From positions 17,751,302 to 17,815,301 of the forward strand of contig CM023534.1 of the NCBI GenBank assembly GCA_013350335.1: a stretch of DNA of 64,000 nt, given 5' to 3'. Numbering within the stretch: position 1 is the stretch's first letter; every line of letters begins with the position of its first letter. Under the pieces are notes generated by a model. That model was not told the DNA's origin, did no database searches, and saw only the letters and a list, made by a program, of their open reading frames with translations. The stretch comes from Chimonanthus salicifolius (lineage: Eukaryota; Streptophyta; Magnoliopsida; Laurales; Calycanthaceae). The position numbers and the translations under genes were made by a program. Positions 45,784-57,600 of this stretch are shown piece after piece.

Positions 45784-47057
45784 GTATATATTTTTTTTGA
45801 ATATATAATATATTAGAAGAAAAAAGGCACCAAAGTGCAAGTACAAAAAACAAGACAAGAAAAGCAAAAAGACACTACAGCCAGAAAACCCGAGAAATCC
45901 TATAATAGAACTAAGATAAGTTAACACTTTCTTTCCAGGCACACAAGATATCATTGATGAAGATATTCCAGAATTCCACAAGGGTAGAGGCCTATGAAGC
46001 ACTCTTAACGAATATTCTAGTAGAAACCACGTCAGGCGTTTCTACTTGATCCTTAAAAATTCTATTGGTGCGTTCCCACCAAATGTTCCAAGTGGTTGCG
46101 AAAAAAGCAAAACACCACAATGAGGAGCACTTTTGGGAAACAGAAACGATATCCCAAGCAAATGATAGCTTAGTGACCGTAGAAGGTATGACCCAAAGCA
46201 CAATCAAATTGTTGTAAAACCGAGTTCCACATGACAGAGGAGAACGATAGTGGATTAGCAGATGATTTGACTCTTCTGAGACTTGGAGGCACAAAGGACA
46301 AGCACTGACTAAGATCTTACCTTTATTGCGCAAGTCGTCAATAGTCAATTTTTTTCCCAAACCTGCAGTCCACATGAAGCAAATTGCACGAGGAGGAGCT
46401 TTGGAGGTCCAAATGCCAGGGTTGACCATAGGAGGAGCAGTCACCCGATTATGCCACTTGATGTATGACTTGACAGAGAAGCACCTAGTAGGATCTGGCC
46501 ACCAAACAAGGCAATCCTCAGTAGAGGTCCGAATGCGGTATGCAAAAATGATATGAAGAAGAGCTCAGAAGTTGTCAATCTCAGAGTCCAAAAGGTTACG
46601 TCGTAAGGAGGGATTCCAAACAACCTGATCACGGCAAATGGAATAGAAGTCAGAAATGACCCCAAATGAAAGTCGAGAAAGACGGTACATGGACAGAAAC
46701 TTGGCAGCCAAAGTAGAACTGTCGCACCAAGGGTCGGTCCAAAGCTTAACCCTATTACCGCGCCCCACCTTCAATTTGATCCCTTCTTTAAATTTCAACA
46801 CACGTTGCAATAGCTCTCCACATACCAGAAGCCCTACATGGGAGAGGATTGATCACCCATCCCTAATTTTCCAGTCTGTATTTCTGGATCCATGACCGCC
46901 AACAGAAATAGGGAGACAAACTTGCTCTCACTTCACAAGGTGATATTTCTTTCGTTCTTTATAGTCACCCCACAAGAAATTACTGATGATTTTCTCCATA
47001 AATTGAACCACTTTACTTGTACATCTAAATGTTGTATACTTTCCATGCAACAAAACT
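45784..47057 (-). mobile_element. 5'-truncated LINE with 12 bp target duplication
   Basis: Target duplication ATTTAATATGTT lies at 45772-45783 and 47058-47069, and the poly-A is the T run near 45790. On the - strand the decayed ORF2 C-terminus reads SNFLWGDYKERKKYHLVKW, GRGNRVKLWTDPWCD, then the RT-associated zinc domain ICFMWTAGLGKKLT, CPLCLQVSEESNHLLIHY and WNIWWERTNRIF. Frame breaks occur near 46850, 46560 and 46445. It is dead on arrival, as most plant LINE copies are. Confidence 0.9.
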
Positions 47058-47069
47058 ATTTAATATGTT

Positions 47070-49437
47070 TGCATTAGTTTGGTGTGATTGTGTGATTTAA
47101 TACGTTGTAAGTTTTCCTTGCAACATTTGGTGTGACTGTTAAGTAGACATTAATCTACATAGGTGGTTATGTGTTACATGCTTCTATTAATTGGATAAAT
47201 CGTATAATGATTCTGAATATAACTAGTAAATTCTCCCTCATATGTAATTTTCTGCAAAGAATGAATTGCTTGACTTGATCGTTTCACCTTCAAATCTGTC
47301 AATTTTCTTTCCTAATCAGGTGTGGCTCTGTGATTACTATAAATCCCCCCATAATCCAAGATTTTTGTTCCTCATGTAGCAATTTTTTAACCGTTCCTTT
47401 TTATTTCTGAATTATCTCGTCTAGTTCCATTGTTTTTCAAGAAACGTAATGTATCATGGTTTTTAGATAATACTTTAGATAATCATGAGATTTATCATAC
47501 GTACTTACTATGAAAATGATAATTTATAATATAACTTATTAATATAATTTAATCAACTATTAACAAATAAGATTTGAGTTAACTACATAAATTTATTTAC
47601 AATTTATATAAATATAATTTTTCACAAATCATTGTTAGTAAGTACTTGACAGTTAAAAAGTCATATTTTAAGTAAAGTTTTAAAAACCGGCTTGGCCCGC
47701 AGTTCAACCATTGTTTCAACTTTCAACTGCAACTGACTTGGGTACGGGTAGATCTTCTCAAAAACCTTCTCCGGGGAAAAACAGTAAAAAACTGATCAAA
47801 CACGATTTTGACCAGATTTTCTAACTCCCTCATTGCAGTCGAAACATTCTTATTTTCTCCCACCCACCTACATTCCGCATCGAATAACTCACCCTTTAGA
47901 CGATAAGGATGATCTAGTGGAGTGAGTGGCTAAATTTTTATTTTCTTACAGGCATAAGAAAATGGGACATTAAGACGCGAAGCAAGTGTCTAGCTTCATT
48001 AGCTCCAACTGCTACAGGAGGCTATGGATTTATAACACCACAAACCAAGTTAGATGTTTCCACACGAGTGTGGAGAGGTGCAATTCAGATTTGGAATAGA
48101 AAAATTAATTTAAATAAATATCACAAGAGAATGCAAGCTTTAACATAGTTCAATGATAATTCTTTCATGAATGAGTATGAAGATGGTTTTTATGGATAAC
48201 ATTAAAAAAGCAGAATGAGATCATCTCTGAGATAGGTGTGCATCTAAATTCAACATTGAACAAAAATAGTAATAACAACAATAATAATGACATTGTTAAA
48301 CGGCCAAAATCACAAATGCAAGGATGAATTAATGGTCCTCAACACATCTTGCAAACACACTGCACAGTATGGCCTCAAGTGAGTGCTACAAACTACAAAG
48401 CCATTCCATCATTTCATCATCCTAGATGGAACCTGATTGAATATTTCAAAACCTATCAGATCTGTAAACAAAATTGAATAAAAATAGCAACTAATCATGG
48501 GCCAGGGAAATGCAGCCGTAACGAAGGTTCAAGTGATGCTGCATCTAGAAAATGACTAAATGAAGCGCAACATTTTGTGTGTTTCTGTTAGGAGTATGAC
48601 ATTCACATATGAACAACAGGGTCTAACAATAAGATCCTATTTGGTACACCAGAATTTCTTAGTGAAATCGGGATTCTAATCAATTGTCTGAGGAATTTCA
48701 AGCAATAAAATAAGGCCTAACAAAAAAAAATTAGAATTCTGTCTTACACCTAATGGAATGATCAAATTGCTTGGGTGGGTCCTGAATGAGGAAAGACTTA
48801 CCCTTAAGCAGGCTCAACCCATGAAGCACCTTACTTGACCAAATCCAACATCCAGCACTAACCAACTCAGATCTGGCCAAATTGATAGCCCCTACAGCAC
48901 TTGCCATCAAGCCAGTAAAAATTGCCTAGTTCTATAGAAGTCCACTCAAATGGTCCTACTTACAAATATCGGTGTAAGTTGATCTGAAAGTCTAAAGCAA
49001 CTGAAAAATTACTCGTAGCATTACATCTCAGAGGTTATATAAGAATCTAACTATACCATAGTTAGAAAAACAAAAATTGTAGTCCCAGACAAAAAAACAA
49101 AACAAAATAAAGCGCCCCTTCATAAAGAAAGAAGGCAAAAGAGAGTACACTTTCAAGGTCAAAATTATATCAGTAACACTCATCTACTCAAGGAACTAGA
49201 CTGTTTTTAGCCACTTGTGAGGAGAGTACGACAAGAGCAAGCAAGGGGATCCTAGTTGGTTTAAGGACTGGAACAGGACCCTACCAAGTAAAAGATGGAA
49301 ATTTAAGGCAAGACCAGCAATTGGCTTGTAGAATAATGAGAGTCTTTATACAAGGAAGCCATCAGGCCTCAGAGAAACGAAAAAAAGGGTGGTCATCACC
49401 AGATGAAGATCAGTCTTCTGGAATTGTCTATTTATTT
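47070..49437. other. Intergenic DNA downstream of SEC31
   Basis: No gene or clear repeat was recognised. The part near 49438 is presumably the SEC31 3' untranslated region, read on the - strand. 47400-47700 is AT-rich. Confidence 0.35.
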
Positions 49438-49527
49438 TCATCTCATACTCTGCCTCGTCTTTATCATTCGCTTGAGTGCTGCAAGCCAGAAGTTGCACTC
49501 ATCCCACTCACTCGTTGTCAGACCCAC
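49438..49527 (-). CDS. SEC31: SEC31 last exon
   Basis: It is 90 nt, phase 0: [29 protein letters not shown], then TGA. The acceptor is ACAG followed by GTGGGTCTGACA. It is too short to be found as a start-to-stop frame. Confidence 0.93.
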   Translation of the reverse strand: MGLTTSEWDECNFWLAALKRMIKTRQSMR

Positions 49528-51608
49528 CTGTTCACATGGAACAGAATATTTTTTTTGTTTGGCTCAGGTTTTCTTGCGCCAGGCATCAGATTAGCAGAAA
49601 ACAAGTAATAGGTCTATTTTCTTCATCAGAGGCCTACCTGGATATGCAAAGCAGCAGCAAAGTCTCCAGAGTCCAAAGCTTGGCATAGCTGACGAAGCTT
49701 GTTGGCAGCATTGGGAGATATATCCCCACCATTGAGTTTTGCAAACAGAGAACCGATTTTCCTGGAATTGTCATCTATCTCACGTTTTTTAGCTGGATTT
49801 GCATGTGAGCCTCCAAGTGCTTCTGATGTCTCATTGTAGAGCCTCGTCAAAGTTGTGATCACAGGCCTCAGTTCAGCTGTAATTTTGTTACCACCCATCG
49901 ATGTGAAATATATACATAGACAAAAACAATGTCAAGGTTTATGCAAAACTCATGCAAGTTTAGAGGAAGTAGGCTTCTCAATATGTAACCAAAAAAAAAA
50001 AAACAAACATTGCTAAAGAAAGGAATTAAAAAAAAGGGAAAGCTACCAAGTTGATTGACGTAATTTATATGCATGACAATGTGTGGGACACACCTAGGGC
50101 CCGTATTTCACACCCGTTCCCCAAATACACAAAGAAGTAAAAAACATCACCAGCACAAAAATTTAAAAAAGAAATTACTCAAAAAGTTAAAAAAAGTCCA
50201 CTGTACTCAAGCGCATGGGTACACAAGTGTGAGTGTCAGTCCAACATAGATGCCAGGTGTCAATCTCAGCAAACCAAAAAAATAGGACCTGGGGATTCAG
50301 TAACATATTTAAATAAATTTTAATTTTAATTTATTTTAAATGAAAATAAATGTGAAAATAACACTAATTGAAAACAATATACTAGTGTTACTCTAAACAA
50401 TCATGTGGCAAACATATCAATATTTTAATTAGGTTTCAAAAGGAGAAAGGTGGTGTGATATTTTTGTCATCTTCAAATAAATGTTAAAAAAGTACTAAGT
50501 GTGTTCATGAAGCATCTATGAAGAGTTCTCCACAGATGCACATGTCCACCATAGGTGCATCACACATTTTGAAGTGTCCATGCAACACACGATATCCCTA
50601 ACCTCATTCTCTAAGGCTGTCCAATTTAGTTTCTTTTCTATTACAAATCAACTCAGCCAGAACATCTCTAATTAGAACTCCCTGTTTTAGATTGAAAATA
50701 CCATCTCACTGTTGGGCTAAAAACCATTTTTTGACAAACATTTTCACCATGGATCTGTGGATCCACAAAGGGACACAATCAAGAAGATTTTTTGTAATCC
50801 AATCAAGGCATATCTATCAATCCCCACCCACCCTGGTCAGGTGGGCACCATGTGTCATCATACACATACCATACATGTGCAATATCATGCAGCTGAAAAT
50901 CCATGTGGACTTAGGATATTGTGAATACCTTCAGGCTCAACTGACAACAAATGTAACTAGCAAAAGTAATCCCATGTCAGTCTCATTTTTCTTTATTTCT
51001 GTTCTCTTTTTCATGGTGTCCATTGCAGTTGACACTATATCATCCTGTTATGCCAGCCTTGTAGAAATGTAAACAAAAACAGAACTACTGCATCAAGTAC
51101 ATAGCATAATTATCTTAACGGGCTTTTCAACTTGGATCCTACTAAAAGACATATACAGATGGTACTAACAATGAGTCAAAAATCACAGAATCTAAAAATT
51201 AAAACACTAAAATTTTGATGCCGAAAGAGTGTAACACTTCAAGGCAATGTGGGGTTACCAGGCACTTTAGAAGTATCTACTGTCTGCATTGTTAGTGATG
51301 GTGCTGGAGTCACCATGGATTGAGGTTGTGCAGAGTTGGTGGCACTAGGGGGCTTCATAGTACCCATGCTAGGATTATGAAGAAACCCAGGTCCAGTTGA
51401 GGGCACAAAAGTGGAGTTAGGTGCCACAACCTGAGGCAAATTATGGCCAGGAACTAAACCCTGCTTGAGATGGAACAGTGCTGTGTGAAGCAGATCCCGG
51501 TGGTCCAGCTTGATATGTTGGAGTAGAAACACCCTAAAACCAAAAACAAAACAAAACAAAGCCATAAAGAGGAAAAAAATTATGGACTGTAACATTTCTA
51601 TAGTAATG

Positions 51609-51649
<41 letters not shown>

Positions 51650-54600
51650 AGTTTGGCACTTACTGGGTACAGCTGAGAACCCAAAGTTGGCGGCTGATAT
51701 TGTTCCACATTTTTCAGCACAGGTGGTGTTGTAGGAACAAAGGTTCTGGCTCCAGACTGTGTAGCGGTGGGAGATGGAGCAAAATTTGTCTGGAAGGAAG
51801 ACTTTTCAGAAAAAAAAAGAGCATATGAAGGAAGATTACTAAAAAAGAAAATGAAAATTCATATTCAAACAGATAGTAAGGTTCCATCCAATGAAAGGTA
51901 CTATTAGCATACATTCTTAACGTCATTGACTTTCTATATTTTTATATTCCTTACTTGTCACTTTCCCTAATCATGGGACTTAATTTTATCATTGATTGAT
52001 TCTTTCCTCTTTAATGAGGACATGTAATTTCTATATAATGAGTTTTCAATGAGAGAGCCAATAAGCCATTTTCCCAAATTCTTCATGGTATCGAGCCAGG
52101 GATCTAAATCCCTCTCAAAAAATTTCCAACCCTACCCTCCCATCCCTATGCGAGATCTCTCTCGTCTCGACTCTCCACTTCCTGTCAGATTTGGGAATGC
52201 TTAAATCGCAACTTCTCACAACAGTCCCTTGCCAACGGCAACTCTTTTGCGCTTTCAGTTGCTCTCCATCTCTAAGGGCGCCAAGACTATCTCTGAATAC
52301 CTACAGCATGCAAAGTCACTTGTTGATTCTCTCAGCGCCATCAATGCACCCATCACCAATGATGACCTCGTCACATCAATTCTTTGGAGACTTGGGACCT
52401 GATTGGTGCTCCATGCTTGTTACAACTATCATCAACTTCCAGCTGCTGCTAGTCTTCTCAGATCTTCGGTCTCGACTCTTATCTTTTAAGTCACAGATCT
52501 CTCACCCACTCTTGAGTGCTTCTTCTGTTAGCAGTGCCCAACAGCCTCACAAGGCTCTTCTCCTCCCGTGGGCGAGGGCAATTCCATCGTGGCGGTCGAT
52601 CTAACTGTGGCAATCGCAATCGCAGACGTGCCTTCTGCTTCTCTGGGCATTCTCGGACATCATTCTCCTTTTGCTGTCCAGTGTCAGATATGCTTCAAGT
52701 TTGGCAATGGTGTTGCCACCTGCAATCAACACTACCACTAAGAGAGTCATTTGAGGAAGGATCTTACATCTACTTTCTCCAGAGTACAACTTGCTAACCA
52801 GCAGACTCCAATTGGTATCCTGATACTAAAGCTACCCATCATATGACTGGTGATGTACACTCCCTGCACTCCAAGATGGAACTAGATGCTTTTTTAAAAG
52901 AGAGCGCTTTGCCTTACCTATGATGCAAGGAAAAATGGAATAAAACCAACCTTCAAATATTCCAATATTTTCCATCATTTCTTTTTTGAATTATGTAATA
53001 AAAATAAGAAAGAAGCAGAGAATAGATGGAGAAGAATTTCTTCTCTTTTCTTGTATTATATTCAATGTATCTAAACTGTAGCTTGTACATGTATCAATGT
53101 TGTAAAGCTCGAATCGTATCGTGAATCGGTCTAGGGGTGTGACTCATGAATTGTAAATCGTAGAATCGTAAAAGTCACAAACTAACACTTATAAGAGCTA
53201 AGGTGACTGTATTCTGAATATGTGAATTTTTTTTATATGTTTGCCCTTTTCTTAAATAGCAATATTTAAGCAGGGCTTTGATGTGAAGGAACTTCCTGAT
53301 GAAGACCATGTCTATCAACCTTTTATTGACCTCGGACCATTTTAACAATCTTTACAATTTTCTAAAGCCACATCTATATATTTGTCATTTATCATCCATC
53401 AGAAATAATCAACCACAAAAAAAGACACAAAAAATATCAATATGAGATTTAAACATAAAGATTAAGTGTATAAATTGTTTTCTATTATTAGAAAACTATA
53501 TTTTTATATTTATAATGAATACAATAACTATAATACAGTGTTACATAATACAAATTACAAAATACTGAAATATATAGTATTATTGAAATATATAGTTATG
53601 TACAATTACAGTATTAATATGTAACAGCGATGAAAATATCTGCAGCTGACAAATTAAACTTAGATCGAAGATAAAAGGAACATGTTAAAGGTGATGAAAA
53701 TATATGCAGGTAACAAATTTAACTTAAATCGAAGATAAAAGGATAAAATATCTTACCGTCCTCTAAACGAATGGCTGAAAAGAAAAGCATAAATGAGAAA
53801 AAGAAATAGTAGGAAGAAGTTTCGAGAGAGTTGTACGAAGAAGATGAAGAGGCAACGAAGAAGAAGATGCAGAAAACGACATGAAAAAGAGAAGAAGAAG
53901 AAGAAGATAAAAGAGGGAAGAGGAAGGAGGAAAAACGAAAATAGCAAAAGTTTTCCATAGAAGAAGACTGGAAACAAGGAATAGCAAAAAAATAAATAAA
54001 AAGCATACCTGGACCTCTGGAAGGGTAGCAGGAGTTGGAGGCGATAGATGCAAGGAATAAACCCAGACTTGCAGGGGATGGAAGGAAGAAACCCAGATTT
54101 GCAGCGGATGCAAAGAAGAAACCCAGACTTGCAGTATTTTTCGATGCAAAGAAGAAACTCAGACTTGAGAGTATTTATCACTGCAAGACTTCTAATAAAA
54201 GAGGTACTCTTTAGGCATGCAAAAAGTTAACTTTCCATCTTCCAAATCCGATCTTCCCTCTTCTTTTTATTTTTTTTTTCCTTCTTTTGAAATTGCACGA
54301 TCTAACGATTCACCGTGTTTGACTCGTACGATCTAAGATTGATTCAAAACTCGCACGATTATGGGCAAATTTCGATTTTTATGCGAGTTGACTCGCTGGA
54401 CCATCTGAGTCGAGTCAACTCGTACAAGTTGACTCACAACTCGGACGATTTTAACAACACTGACATGTATATATAATATAGAGGAGAGCCAATAATGGTG
54501 GCATAAAAGGAAAAGAAATAATCTATAGGGTTATTATAAGCTGTTAGACAACTAATTGAGTTAACTTGTCAATATTCATTGAACCTGGACAGTTCTGACC

Positions 54601-57600
54601 CGAAATGGGTCCCACAATATTCCCCCTCAAACTGGTTCATAGATGTCGAGTAGACCCAGTTTGTTAACAACCGAATCAAGCTAAGATCGGGGAACTGACT
54701 TTGTGAAGATATCTGCCAGTTGATCCTTAGACTTCAGATGAAGAGTAAAAAGTCGTCCTTCTGAAATATGCTGACGAATGAAGCAGGCAACCAACTTCAA
54801 TGTGCTTAATCTGCTCATGGAAGATTGGATTGGAGGCAATGTTGATGGCCGCCTGATTGTCACAAAACATGACTAGTGGATCAGCAGGAGCAAAGCCCAA
54901 TTCAGTAAGGAATTTGTGAAACCATAGCAATTCAAAAACAGTATTAGCCATGATACGATATTCAGCCTCAACACTAGAACAGGCAACAACTGACTTGTTT
55001 CTTGGTTCTCCAGGCAACTAAATGGAAGTTCAAGAAAACACAATAGCCAGAGGTAGAGCGGCGATTATCCGGAGAGCCAGCCCAATCAGCATTAGAATAA
55101 CCGTGAACCGGACAAGTAGGTTGTTGGTGTGCATAGAACAAGTCGCGACCGGGATGAGCCTTAATATATCGAAGGATTTGGAATACGGTATGAAGGTGAG
55201 TGTCTCGAGGTTTATGCATGAACTGACTGACGACACCAACAACATAAGATAAGTCCAGTCTCGTGATGGTCAGATAGATGAGCTTGCCGACAAGTTTCTA
55301 TTAGAAACTTGGTGTGTCAAGAAGAGTTCCATCAGAGGCAGATAACTTGGTATTCACATCCAACAGAGTATCCGCGGGTTTGCAGCCAAAATAGCCAGCG
55401 TCTTGGAGGAAATCCAGGGCATACTTTCGCTAAGAGAGATAAAGGTCACGAGAGGACCGAGCAACTTCAATTCTAAGAAAGTACCGGAGAGGCCCCAAAT
55501 CCTTAATATCAAAAGTCCATTGAAGATACTATTTGAAGGACGATATGGCTTCATCATTTTTACTGGTGAGTACAATATCATCAACATAGGCCACTAAAAT
55601 CATTAGAACCAAGTGGAAACGATAAATGAAGACTGAGTGATCCGACTAACAATGGATAAAGCCATAGGGTAGCAAGGCAATGCTAAACTTCTCAAACCAG
55701 TCATGGGGAGACAGCTTAAGACCATAGAGGGCCTTCTTGAGTCTGGAGACAAAATGATGAAATTCCGTTACTAGAAGTATGCAAGACCTAGAGGGGGGGT
55801 GAATAGGTCTGATCCGATTTTATTTCTCTTTTTAATAATTTATCAATTTAACAATATGTGCAGCAGAATAAACGTGTGTGCAAGTGATAAACAAATAAAT
55901 CAAACCATTAAAACAAACCACATGCACAATGATATATAGTGGTTCGGTTCACCTGAACCTACATCTACTGTTGGACTCACCCTCTCCAGGGCTATCCCAA
56001 ATCCACTATGTATGGGAGTCACACCCAAACATTACAACCTAGTTTTGAAAGGTTCGACCGCCTGGTCTAATCCTTGACACATATTTTTTAAGGTTGTTCA
56101 ATCACACTGATCTAATCCACCGTAGAATGATAAACAAAGTAAACAAAGAACACTTGCATTGGACCTTAACAATTCTTCAAAATGTGTGTTCTTTTTGTAG
56201 ATGTCTCTGCACCTTCTTCCTTTAGATTAGGTCCATCTTTGTTGAGTATTGGCACAGCAGAACATGGGTACTAGGACAGGGATATGACTGATTTTGGGTC
56301 CTAGAGAAACATCCTCATCTTCATAATTAATGAAGTATTAAATACATGATTATACCCTTGTTAAAGGATAATGAAGATGGAGTGATAAGGGGCTGACAAC
56401 TCTCTGATAACTGTTCTGTATTTTCCAATGTTCAGGACTACATTTTGAATTCAGCCAGCCATGCATTTATAGATCTGTCTTGGAACAGTCAAGTCTCGAG
56501 GCCTCAAGCTTGTATTTGGAAGTACAACTCACTTAATTTCCAGATTTCAAAACTTTACTTCTAATGATTTGTAGTCAATGGTCAGCTCACTAATTTGCCA
56601 CCTGTCCGTGATTGTCAATCACAATATTTAAATAACAAATCATGAGGAAGCAAAAAGATTTTCTATAATCTTTTTCAACTTAAGAGGAGCCTCAAAAGGT
56701 TCCCTTTTTTTCATGTGTTAGCGAATCAGAGTGAGGCTTACCCTTTAGAGATTGAGGAGCCTTCAAAAGATTCTTTCACCCGTGTGAGATGGCAAATTGA
56801 TTATTCATAATCTCATCAAATCCAAAGGAGCCTTCTAGGATCTCCATATTCCCATAAGGTTTCCAATCATGGTGAAGCATAGGATCTTTTGAAATCAAAA
56901 GGAGACTTTCCCACTTTTCAGTTTGTCTTACCATATCTTGTAAGATTTTTGGTCAAAAGACAGAGGGACTTGAGATTTCACGTTGAAATTCAGCTGTCAT
57001 AATTTTCACTCAGATATAGACAGTCTTCGAGGACCTCGACAAAATCCTTGAGGCCTCGAGGCTGAGAGTCAATCAGATTTCAGTTTTCCAATTTTATAAC
57101 CATCGACTTCTAAGGTATTTTAGGATTAACCTAAGGTCCACTAAGGTTCACTTACCTGTGTACTAATCACATGTTCAATGTGGACTCTTCAATGCACAGT
57201 AGATCTTCTAACATCTTCACAATCTTCCAAGGCAAGATCCAAGTGAAGTCACGAAATTGACAATATGGGTGACTCGGACGAGCCGGGGCACTAACAAATG
57301 ATGCTTGACAAACCCCAGAGGAGGGAGCATACAGACTTCTTCCTGAAGATCACCATGGAGAAAAGCATTCTTCATCTAACTGGTGTAGGGGCCAAGTATA
57401 AGTGGTTACAAAGGAGAGCAAAATTCGCACAGAGTTAATCTTGGTGACATGTGAAAAGGTGTCCTGGTGGCCAATTCCATAAGTCTGCGTGAAGCCTCTG
57501 GCCACTAGACTTGCCTTATAGCAGGTAATGAAGCCATCTGCATTATGCTTCAAGGCAAAGACCCATTTGGACCCAACTAGAGTCTTTCCTGGAGGTAGAG

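Noticed and set aside
53719..54230. Several overlapping - strand frames of up to 142 codons rich in Ser, Phe and Leu
   Set aside because: They are reverse readings of a GAA/AGAAG purine-rich stretch within the hAT-like element.
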